Shown: piece after piece, positions 35,765 through 46,385 of the stretch
How the letters are laid out: every line of letters begins with the position of its first letter
Numbering within the stretch: position 1 is the stretch's first letter
NCBI GenBank assembly: GCA_013180625.2
Contig: SNVD02000426.1
Location: forward strand, 1,211,001-1,275,000
DNA from: Boswellia sacra
Lineage: Eukaryota > Streptophyta > Magnoliopsida > Sapindales > Burseraceae
Length of the DNA: 64,000 nt
Direction of reading: 5' to 3'
The notes under the pieces: model-generated
The model's database searches: none
Seen by the model: only the letters and a program-made list of their open reading frames with translations
What the model was told of the DNA's origin: nothing
Made by a program: the position numbers and the translations under genes

Positions 35765-38700
35765 ATGGAGAGATCAATCTTCCAGGTGACCAGCAACACC
35801 TCTCCTTTTTCCCTTCCTACCAATTTCATTCTCCCGGAGGACAAAAGGCCAAACCTCTCGGAAGTGTCCGCTTCGGCTTCAATTCCCATCATTGACTTGA
35901 ATGATCATTGCGGTGAAAAGGGTGATTTTCCGTCCCATTTGATACAGAAAATATCACAAGCTTGTGAGGAATATGGCTTCTTCCAGATCATCAATCATGG
36001 AGTCCCCCAAGAGTTATGCAATAGAGTGATGACTGTCATTACCAACTTCTACGAATTGCCTTTTGAAGAGAGACAACAATTCTTTACGACAGAATTTTCC
36101 AAGCAAGTAAAGCTTGTTAACTACTACCTCATGACCGAAGGCCAAGAGAAAATCTCAATGTGGAGTGAATCCTTTTATCATCCATGGCATCCTATAGACG
36201 ACATGAGCTATCTTCTACCTGAAAATCCACCTCAATATCGGTATTTATCTCTACCCTTTGACTCCTTTTAATTATCAGGTAGCCCGACCACTTTATGCTA
36301 AAGGGTTTGTGAGATTAATTGTGCTACTCTTCCTTTTGGAATTCTAAAATTAGGATCTTAAATGATATGAAAGTATTTAATAATCGTTAAGTAGGTGGAG
36401 TGAAGATATAACGAGTGAAATGTTAGGTTTAAATAATTTTGAATGTACGATTTAGGAAAAAAATTTGAGATGTATAGCATTATTATTATTCCACAAATGT
36501 TAATATTTCTTTGTTGGATTTTCGATAGAGAGGTCTTTGCTGAGTACGCAAAGGAGATTGGTTCACTAGTGAATAGGCTTCTGAGATTATTATCCCAAGG
36601 GCTGGGGCTAGAAAAGGATTGTTTGCAAAAGAGACTTGGTGAGAAGCCTAGTCTTAAAGCACAGTCAAACTACTATCCTCCATGTCCTGAGCCAGAGCTC
36701 ACGTTGGGACTGGCCACTCACACCGATCTTAATGCACTCACCGTGCTTCTACAATCTGAAGGAGTTACTGGCCTCCAAGTGATTAAAGATGGCAAATGGG
36801 TTGCTGTGCATCCTGTTCCCAATGCATTTGTCATCAATCTGGGCGATCAACTCCAGGTGCAATATTTCTGACCCCGACTACTAATATTATTGCTTTACGC
36901 CAATTTAATTAATTAATAATCTCCATTCACGCTCTACTCATCTACAATTCTTGCACATCACTCAGCACTAGATGGCTCAACTTTCATTCTTTCACGACAC
37001 GATATCTCAAAACTAGTAGATTATCAGCATCTAGCCATCTACTAGTCATGAGTACTTACCATAATCTACTAGTCATGAGTGGCAATGGCTTGCCTCCTAA
37101 GCCCCTTCTTAAATAAAAATTAATCTCATAAATGTTTCTTCTTCATATTTTTACAAGAGTTATATTAGCCCACTAGAACTCTCTCTCTAAGCTCCTTCTT
37201 AAATGAAATTTTATCTCATAAATGTTTCTCTTTTATCCCATAGACACCCGTTATCTCTTCTCTTTAACTTGAATTTTGAAGTATGACTTTTATGGAATTC
37301 AATGAAACTCCTCCCAGCAGTACCAGATTTAGTGTGCAGTAGATCAGTCAAATTCTGTTTTTTAAAAACGCACATTCTTTAAATATTTAAATTAATATCA
37401 ACTACATATCAATTCTCAAAATTCAAAAAAATTTAATCCAACCATACATTATTTTAAAATTTTAAAACAAAAATTCAAAACACAAACAAACACATACAAT
37501 TCCCCAAAGCAAACTAAAACTTAAGCAATATATATATACACACACTAATAAAAGGCCAAACTGAAAATCCAGTAGACAATAAGCCAAAACTATCCTGGAA
37601 GTTAACAGTTTTGAATTAATTAATCAAAGTCTATTGAGCGGCGAAAAAGTCTCAAATTGAAAAATTGAAGAAGAAACTTTTATAAAAGAGCAATACAGAG
37701 ACTTAGGTGGTGTTTGTTTAAATTACTTAATACTTTTTAGATCTAAAAACTTTTTAGGATTTAATTTATACCGCTTAATAAGATGTTTATTTGCTCTTTT
37801 ATATACCACTTAAAAAAAGTGGTAAGAGTACATCTTATTTTTAATATGATATTTTTATCCTTATAATAAAAATATAAAATATTTATATTACATTTGAGCA
37901 AGTTCTTAAAATTAAATCAAAATTCTTTTTTCATTCGAATAACTAATGTTATATTTATTACAATCTTTTAAAAATGAAATATTTATTTATGTTATGGAAA
38001 TTAAAATATATGGCTTTAAATATGCGTAAAATAAATAGTTTACAAAATTAAATTAAAATATTAATATAGTAATAAATTAATAAGCTTATTTATTATAAAA
38101 ACCAATATATTTATATTTTGTTTGATATAAGTCAAGATTATCAATACTTATATACTTTAACTATTTTTTAATTAATTTATTACGTTAAATTTTTATTTAT
38201 ATTAATTTTATTAACCAATGCATGTAAAACAAGTCAAATTTTAAAAATTCAACTGCATATTTATTAAATAAATTATATTATTGTAATTATTCTTTTTATA
38301 TATTTTATATCATATACATACGTAATTTAATTTTTAAATTAAAATTTGAATTTCAAATGCAGTAAGTAATATTATATTATTTAAATATTTTATTTAAAAC
38401 AAAAAAATAAAGAATTTGAATAAAAAATAAAATATTTAATATTACTATATTTTTATTTTTAATATGAAATATTTTTAATTAATTATATAACGTTTAGTAA
38501 TTGAATGTAAAGAGTATTTATGGAATAAAATTATCACAAGAGGACAGTTTAGACATTTCAAAATTTTCAGACATTTGGAAGAAAAAAAGTAATCAATTTT
38601 CACTTTTTATTTTCAGACAATTTTATCTGAAAATAAGTGATTAGATATAAAAGTAAACGTACAAAAATTTTCATTCAGATTTAAGTGGTCAAATCAAACG

Positions 38701-41410
38701 GGCCCTTAAAATCACAAAGTCATCGTGTACAATTTTTTTCCCAGAAAACGAAGAGAAAATTTGATGGTAAAGTAATCGACGGATTAATGTGATTATTAAT
38801 AGAGTTTACGGAATTTAAGTTTTTCTTTTGGAGAATAAATGAATAAGAACTGTTAAATTATCATGTTCATGTACTGCTGTTTTTGTTGCAGAGGAGCATC
38901 TCCTAGGACTTTTTACTAATTTGAATTTTTTGATATATTTTTAATTCTAAAAAATTAAAAAGAGGGTTTAAATAGAGTTTTAGTAGCGCTTCGGTATCAA
39001 CTAGGGGTGTTCAAAATCCAATCCAATCCGTCCAAACCGATTGATCCAATCCAAACCGATCCAATTTTAATAAATGATTGAAACTTTCATGATATTTCAG
39101 GCTATGTCCATTTACTTTTTTTTTTTTTAATTATGTTTGGTTTTGCATATTTTTCAACATATTTCAAGTCGAATATCAACTATATATCTTTTTCAAAATT
39201 CAATCTCAATCTCATATCTTTAATTAAGCATCAAATTATTTTGAAACCAAGAGACAAAATTCATAAACAACACAGCCTTTTTTTATTATGAACTTGTGAG
39301 TCATTTTTATGTATTTTTTAATAACATGTTGTGCTAATTATTATTTTTAAAAAAATATTTAATTAAATTATTGCGCTTAATGATTAAAAAGTATATATTC
39401 TTTTAAACTTATGTAGTCTAAATACAATTCTAAAATTTATTGTAGAAGTCTTCCAAATATTTAAAAGAAAAAAAAAAGGTTATAAAAGCCGGACTAATCG
39501 GACCAGCTCCACACAACCTACACAAATCACCAATTGATCCTGGAGTAGTCTGCCCTGGGTCGATCCCCATAGCTGCAAGCACTCAGCCAGCCCAGCCTGG
39601 TACTGTATGCCACATCAGGCTTGGCCCATGGTCTGCCGAATTGATAGTGAGTGAGCCTGGCCCAAGACATTGCCATCTTTACTCCAGATTCCAGTTACAT
39701 CACAGACACTCGTGTAATTATCCTCCCTAGTCCAGAATAAATTGCATGCATAATGCATATCGCCTAAGTAATTGAGGGTGATTTAAATTTAAAGTAGTGC
39801 TATTCAGTCTTCACTTTTTATCTCACTAAACCCCAATTTAAATTTAAATGACGATAATATCGTCATAAAATATAATATATAGGGATGATTAATTATTAAA
39901 ATGGGTATGCTTTGCAAAATAAATATTATTTTTCGGATGTGCTCAGCATAACTATCCTGTCTCTCTTTAAAATCTCTTAAATGAAACCGAATTTTCTGTA
40001 AAATCTCTTAAAATCCAATCAATGAGTCTTTCTTTAAGATCTTTTGAAATCCTAGAACTGAATCTATTACAACATTAACAAATGTCAAACTTCAACAATG
40101 GACGTGATAGAATGTAGTCATATTCCAGTTTTATCAAGCCATGTGGGTCAGGTCAAGGGAAATCATTGATCTTTTTCCCAAGTGATGAGAATATGTCTTA
40201 ATTAGAGATGCTAGATTGACTGTTGATGTAACGACCCATCCCCCGCCCGATCTCTCCCGGGCGCACACGGACCCCCCTGCCCTGCCTCCGGGGTCACAGG
40301 TACATGGCCGGACACTATAAGGTATTGTCCGCTCTGGGGCCCACCGGTCCCGCACGGTTTTGTCCACACTCCGTGTATCTACACACGGGTGTGACGCCTC
40401 CCCCACTCGAACCCAAGACCTTAAAGGTCATTCAAGTTCAAAGTGAGTACCATTCGGACAAGTTGCCCGAATGGTACTCACTTTGAACTTGAATGACCTT
40501 TGGGGTCTTGGGTTCGAGTGGGGGAGGCGTCACTGGGTGTAGATACCCAGTGGACAAAACCGTGCGGGACCGGTGGGCCCCAGAGCGGACAATACCTTAG
40601 AGTGTCCGGCCATGTACCTGTGACCCCGGAGGCAGGGCAGGGGGGTCCGTGTGCGCCCGGGAGAGATCGGGCGGGGGATGGGTCGTTACAGTTGAAGAGA
40701 AGAAAATAAAGGGATTTTAAGTTAAATGTTCAAGAGCTTCTCCATCGTTGATGTATTGTAAGCGATCTTTGTTGGTTCATTTAGTTTTCACATTATAAGG
40801 ATAAATATACTGGTTTGGTTTTTTTGAGGGTGAGGATGTTAATGAAAGTTAGTATTAAAAAAAAAAAAAAACATTGGTATGATAATAGCTCTATATGAAA
40901 CTTGAATAGACAGAGTTGAACATTTACTAAAATTCTATCATTATCTTTTGAATAATTTTTTTTTTAAAATAGTTAGAAAAATTATATACATTTTAGATTA
41001 TAATTTTATCCCTATGAAATTAGAGGTGGGATTCAATGAGATCAAAAGTGAGAGTTGAATAGATCAACTCTAACATAAATGAAATGAGTCATGTAACGTC
41101 GTTTCTCAGTTAAAGTTATAAAACACGTATAAACCAGACCATATTTGGGAACATTGTGCAGGTTCTGAGTAACGGAAGGTACAAGAGTGTGCACCACCGG
41201 GCAGTGATCAACAAAGAGCAGCGACGAGTGACATTGGCAATGTTTTATGGACCTAACAGTGACACTGTAATTGGTCCCATTGAGGACTCGGTTGATGACC
41301 AACACCCTCCATTGTATAGGCACTATCGTTTTGCAGAATTCCAGGAAGAGTTCTTTAGGCAGGAAGGAACTAGGCGAATGGTGAAGGAAGCTTTTGAGCT
41401 GCAAAAGTGA
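35765..41410 (+). CDS. SRG1-like 2-oxoglutarate/Fe(II)-dependent oxygenase, 3 exons
   Basis: This is a soluble plant dioxygenase of the DOXC class, which uses Fe(II), 2-oxoglutarate and O2 to oxidise small molecules. Substrates of SRG1-like members vary (alkaloids, flavonoids, hormones) and cannot be read from sequence. Exons 35765-36240, 36529-36856 and 41162-41410 join in frame to 350 residues. The N-terminal DIOX_N domain includes IPIIDLNDH and EEYGFFQIINHGVP. The catalytic half has NYYPPCPEPELTLG, the metal-binding H-T-D of THTDLNALTVLLQ, and the second histidine in YKSVHHRAVINKEQRRVTLA. The 2-oxoglutarate motif reads RVT rather than the usual RxS, a conservative change. Intron 2 is 4305 bp because of transposons. 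A dead copy follows immediately downstream. Confidence 0.93.
37704..38706. mobile_element. hAT-like AT-rich element in oxygenase intron 2
   Basis: The left edge TTAGGTGGTGTTTGTTTAAATTA and the reversed right edge TTAAGGGCCCGTTTGATTTGACC are similar over about 23 bp. Both resemble the GGGCCCGTTTG ends of plant hAT-derived elements. The inside is about 1 kb, extremely AT-rich and has no open frame. No exact target duplication was found. Confidence 0.45.
38998..39080. repeat. Single hAT-type end, orphan
   Basis: CTAGGGGTGTTCAAAATCC followed by repeated CCAATCCAAACCGAT words matches the style of plant hAT termini, but no inverted partner was found nearby. It is probably a truncated remnant. Confidence 0.3.
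40227..40690. mobile_element. Foldback element with near-perfect 230-bp arms
   Basis: The element begins TGTAACGACCC and ends GGGTCGTTACA, and the whole 464 bp is an inverted repeat centred near 40458. The arms differ at only a few places, mainly around 40365-40400. It is flanked by a perfect 5-bp duplication GTTGA (40222-40226 and 40691-40695). Each arm has tRNA-like words: CCCGAATGGTACTC (A-box-like) and GGGTTCGAGTGG (B-box-like). TG...CA ends and a 5-bp duplication suggest retroviral-type integration of two inverted LTR-like or TRIM-like units. It sits in oxygenase intron 2. Confidence 0.85.
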
Positions 41411-43611
41411 TAAAAAATTGCAGTCAATTATTTGAAAAGATCTGCATTTTTTTTTTGTTGAGATATTCGACATGCATTCCAACTATATTCACTTATTTGT
41501 TGGATTACTGACTTTTATTTCACAAAATTTGTGACATAAGTTTGAGATATTGGATTATGATTTTAAATTAAGATAAAACTTGATATTTGTCATTCTCAAA
41601 ACATAGTAATATATAAGTTAGATTCAATTTTAATTATCTATTAAAAATATATTGATCCAATAGTTCACAACTTACATAAAATATATATAATTCAATCTAA
41701 TTTGTTTATAGCTATCAGATCATATTAAAATTTATAATATACTTTTTTGTATCTCAGATCATCCATTGATAGTATTAGTTAGCTCAGTATCGAAGTAGCT
41801 TCCCAACCTAACCGCGAGGCAGGTGGTTAGCTTAGGATCGAGCAAGCTTCTCCACCCAAGTGACCCAACTACCGCAAGGCAAATGGATTACTATTTAAAA
41901 AACAATCTTTCTACACAATTGATTTTCACGATATGCTTTCATGTGCACGTTGTCAACAGCTTATTCCACTCATAATTGTGCATAAATTATGGGCTTCGGC
42001 TTGGATCTCTCCACAATTTCTATGTCAGCCCATTGTCTCAATTGGAGCTCGCATTTAGTTTTAATGGAGACAGCAATCCCCCATGTGACCACCAACGCTT
42101 CTCCTTATTCCCTTCCGCCCAATTTCATTCTCCCAGAGGACAAAAGACCACACCTCTCACAAGTGTCCGCTTTGGCTTCAATTCCCATCATTGACTTGAA
42201 TGATCATGGCACCGAAAACGGTGATCTTCCATCCCCTTTGATACAGAAAATATCACAAGCATGTGAGGAATATGGCTTCTTCCAGATTATTAATCATGGA
42301 GTCCCCCAAGAATTGTGCAATAGAATGATAACTGTCATATCCAACTTCTTTGAATTGCCATTTGAAGAGCGACAACAATTCTTTACAGCAGATTTTTCCA
42401 GGCAAGTCAAGCTTTTCAGTTATTACGTCAAGACTGAAGGTCAAGAGAAAATCTCAATGTGGAGTGAATCCTTTAACCATCCATGGCATCCTGTAGAAGA
42501 TATGAGCTATCTTTTACCCGAAAATCCATCTCAATTTCGCTATTTATCTATATCTTTCGACTAGTAATATTTATTAGGTAAGTCCGATGATTTTAGGCTA
42601 AGGGTTTTATGAGATTAATAGTACCACTCTTTCTAAATGAAATTCTCAAATTAGAATCTTAAATGCTATAAAATCAATTAATAATTGTTAAGTACATGGA
42701 GTGAAGATATAACGAGCGATATGTTATATTTAAATTATTTGAAATGATTTAAAATAAAATTTTTGGATGTATAACATTATTATTGTGCCATATATGTTAA
42801 TATTTTCTTCTTGGATTTGTGATAGATAGGCGTTTGCTGAGTACGCACGGAAGATTGCTTCACCAATGACTAGGCTTCTGAGATTAATGACTAGGCTTCT
42901 GAGATTATTATACCAAGGGCTGGGGCTAGAAGAAGATTGTCTGCAAAGGAGACTTGGTGAGAAGCCTACTCGTATGGCACAGTCAAACTACTATCCTCCA
43001 TGTCCTGAGCCAGAGCTCACCTTGGGTCTGGCCGCTCACGCCAATATGTATGGACTCACGGTGCTTTTGCAATCTGCAGGAGTTACTGGCCTCCAAGTGA
43101 TTAAATATGGCAAATGGTAGCTGTTCATCCTGTTCCTAACGCATTCATCATCAATTTAGGTGATCGACTCCAAGTAAAATAATATATTTATATCCTCCAC
43201 TTGGATTAATATAGCTTAAAGCTAATTTAATTAACAACCTACTAGTCATTCTCACCTACAGACCGGTGGTTATATTCATACATTATACTCGGAAGATGGT
43301 CAAAGTCTTAACTTAAACGTGCATAGGTTAAGTAATAATCAAGTTTGCATTATTATTAGCAAAATCTTTTTAACAAGTTTAAATTATTTAACGTAAATTT
43401 AGCGAAAAGGGTAATTTCATGTCTCATTTAAAGTTATAAAACCTATATAAAGCAGACCATATTCTCAAATTTTCTCTTGCTTTCCTTTTTAATAGGAAGT
43501 TCTGGTTAAACAAACTATAGCCTTGTGTCTATGGAGTGATTAATGTCATTCCCAACGATTAAGCAAAGTAACATTGTCTTCCCAAATGAAATAATATAAA
43601 GATCTTCAATT

Positions 43612-44080
43612 TCTAAATACCGTTAGTATATCTATTAAATGTATTATAGAAAGACAATTTTACCTTCATTTATATTACGAGATTTATTTATTTATTTCTC
43701 TTTATAAAGGAGAAAAATTTTAAAAACATTAATTTTTATTTGCAAACCATTTTCTTTTTAATTTTTATTTTAAAAAAATATATTTTTTTAAAAAATAAAA
43801 ATTAGAAAGAAAACTATTTAGATTACCATTTTCATTTATCTCCAAACCGATTTGTTTTTAATTTTTATTTTAAAAAATCATTTTTAACAAACCATCTATA
43901 TAAACTATTTTCTATAAAAATTAAAAAAACATATGAATTTTTCAAGTCCTATTATTGTTTTTAAATTTTTTTCTTATTTATAAAGAACAATAAATAAATA
44001 AATCTTATAATGTAAATGATAACAAATTTATCTTTTCATAATATGTTTTAACGGATGGACTAATAATATACGAAAAAATT
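43612..44080. mobile_element. MITE with about 100-bp inverted ends in the pseudogene intron
   Basis: The left part (GTTAGTATATC...GAGATTTATTTATTTATTTC) and the reversed right part (ATTAGTCCATC...AAGATTTATTTATTTATTG) match over about 100 bp. The inside has a further short direct duplication (ATTTTCTTTTTAATTTTTA). No clear target duplication was seen. Confidence 0.55.
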
Positions 44081-44095
44081 TTTTCGTATATTATT
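44062..44095. repeat. 34-bp perfect palindrome
   Basis: AATAATATACGAAAAAA is followed directly by its exact reverse complement, with no spacer. It sits at the right edge of the MITE. Such a perfect cruciform-prone palindrome may mark an insertion or repair joint. Confidence 0.85.
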
Positions 44096-44144
44096 TTTTT
44101 AACAAATTTTATTTTTCGAAGGTTGGGAAAAGGGTTACTTCGCC

Positions 44145-44840
44145 CATTCTACAGTCAGTACACTCCAAGATATTGTCCACTCTGGGTCCACCGACCCTCA
44201 CGGTTTTGTCCTCTGGTACTACCATTTTCAAACGCCAAGTACCTTTGAGGTCTTGGGTTCGAGTGGGGGAGGCGCTTTTGGGAATAATCCCTTGAGGGTA
44301 ATAGAGGGTGTGTTTCGAGCCCCCGTTCCCCAAGACAGGGTAGTACCAGAGGACAAAACCGTGCAGGTCGGTGGACCCAGAGCGGACAATACATTTTTAT
44401 GTAACAGTCTGCATTCTACAGTCTGCATTCTACAGTCAGTACAGTCCAAGGTATTGTCCGCTCTGGGTCCACCGACCCGCACGGTTTTGTCCTCTGGTAC
44501 TACCCTGTCTTGGGGAACGGGGGCTCGAAGTACACCCTCTATTACCTTCAAGGGATTATTCCCAGAAGCGCCTCCCCCACTCGAATCCAAGACCTCAAAG
44601 GTACTTGGCAGACTGCAGTTAGTCTACAGTCAGTACAGTCCAAAGTATTGTTCGCTCTCGGTTCATTGACCCGCACGGTTTTGTCCTCTGGTACTACCCT
44701 GTCTTAGAGAACGAGGGCTTGAAACATACCCTCTATTACCCTCAAAGAATTATTCTCAGAAGCGTCTCCCCCACTTAAACCCAAAACCTTAAAAGTACTT
44801 GACGTTCGAAGTGATTACCATTCGGGCAAGAGAATAGCAA
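44145..44840. repeat. Cluster of foldback units related to the 40.2-kb element
   Basis: Four partial or complete copies of one module are seen: a partial forward copy (about 44165-44215), a reversed copy (about 44230-44395), and two forward copies (about 44450-44610 and 44635-44840). Shared words with the 40227 element are TATTGTCCGCTCTGGG, GCACGGTTTTGTCC, CTCCCCCACTCGAA and ACCATTCGGGCAAG. The third copy is clearly more diverged. All lie in the pseudogene's second intron. Confidence 0.8.
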
Positions 44841-45334
44841 TGTTAATTACTCCTCTATGTAAGCGGCAATTATTACGAAACATCTTGTAGGTTCTGAGCA
44901 ACACGGAAGATATAGGAGTGTGCACATAGGGTTGTGACCAATGAAGCTCAACGAAGAGCGACACTAGCAATGTTCTATGGACCCAACGACGACACTGTGA
45001 TTGGTCCCATCAAGGACTTGGTTAATGATGAACGCCCTCCATTGTATGGGCACTATCGTTTTGCATAATTCTTTCAAGAATTCTTAAGGCAGGAAGGAAC
45101 TAGGCGAACGGTGAAGGAAGCTTTGGAGATCCAAAAAAAAAAGTAAAGTGTGTATATATATATATATATATGATAAATAAGTTGTAAGGTAATTTGATCA
45201 ATATGATTGCAAATTAAGATTAAACTTTGATACATATCATTCTCAAAATTTATATAATAACATGTAGTTAAATTCTATTTTAATTTTTGAAAACGTACTG
45301 ATCTAATAATTCATATAAAAAATATAGTTCACCC

Positions 45335-45847
45335 TAGGGGTGAGATTCGTGTCGTGTCGTGTCGACCCATTTAATTACTCGTGTCAAAACATGAAACCCA
45401 AACCCACCCGATTATTAAACGTGTTACTCACGTGTCGTAATCGTGTCATATTTAATTCGCATAATTTTTTTAATTGTTTAACTTAGTTATACATAATATA
45501 TTATATTCTCTATATTTAAATCAATTAAAATTATTTTTAAAATATAAATCATTGTTAGTATAAAATATTATTAAAATTATCATAATTTATTATTTTACAA
45601 ATTAATTTATTTTATAGTATAAAAATTTCAGTTTTATAATATATATATTGTAAATAGGTAATAATTTATATCATTGAATGAATTTATATATTAAGGATAT
45701 ACAAAATACATTTAACTATTCGTGTCATTAAACGGGTTGGCGTGTTAAATATCTTCAACACTAACCCGACCCATTTATTAATCGTGTAGCGTATTCGTGT
45801 CGTGTTCGTGTCGTGTTCGTGGGTCGTGTCAAAAATTTTCACCCCTA
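45335..45847. mobile_element. hAT-like element with 8-bp target duplication
   Basis: Ends TAGGGGTGAGATT and AAATTTTCACCCCTA are inverted. Flanking 8-mers GTTCACCC (45327-45334) and ATTCACCC (45848-45855) match at 7 of 8. Both subterminal regions carry dense GTGTCGTGTCG / TCGTGTCGTGTTCG words in the style of transposase-binding repeats. No transposase is encoded. It belongs to the same TAGGGGTG end family as 31612-32486. Confidence 0.8.
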
Positions 45848-46385
45848 ATTCACCCTAATTTATAATTTTATTTAAGGTTAAAAAGGACCATTTGATTTTT
45901 TGATTTAGAAGGAAGGAATTTTGATCTTTACAAGCTGAAATGATGTACACTCAAGGTGGATGTTTAATTGTTCATAACTCAATTACAGTCTAAAGTTTTA
46001 TCCGACATCGGGAAAGTTCGGGGGTCCAGAGGGCACCAGTTTCCCATCAATTAAAATCTTAACGTGCATTGACGGCAAACTTTTTGAAAGGATAATTTCC
46101 TCAATTATTACTCAAAACAGGAATTCAAATGCATTCATCGTGAAAAATGGGTTTAATACATAATGGACAAAGTTTGCATTTTTTTAAAAAAAGTGAAATA
46201 ATCAACTCAAATTAAATACTAAAGTCAGATATTGTGGCTTGAATCCAGCCACGTCACAACAACACAAATCCAATTTGCTTTCTAGTGCTTCCAATTTGCC
46301 TACAAATACTGGTAGTGCCACGACACCGTTTGCAAAACTTGAAACTAACGTTCAAATTCGGATTGAAGTCTGAGCTGTGAACAAA

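Larger units (their letters stand above)
42064..45146 (+). pseudogene. Tandem pseudogene copy of the SRG1-like oxygenase
   Basis: The exons correspond one to one with the upstream gene: 42064-42539 (also exactly 476 nt), 42826-43173 and 44891-45146. Lesions are many. The exon-1 donor GT is changed to CT at 42540. The first full codon of exon 2 is TAG where the functional gene has GAG. A 21-bp unit (ATGACTAGGCTTCTGAGATTA) is duplicated in exon 2. The metal ligand motif HTD is replaced by HAN (in AAHANMYG). A frameshift follows KYGKW near 43120, and exon 3 has frameshifts and stops. Intron 2 holds a MITE and foldback repeats. It cannot make an active enzyme. Confidence 0.94.
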
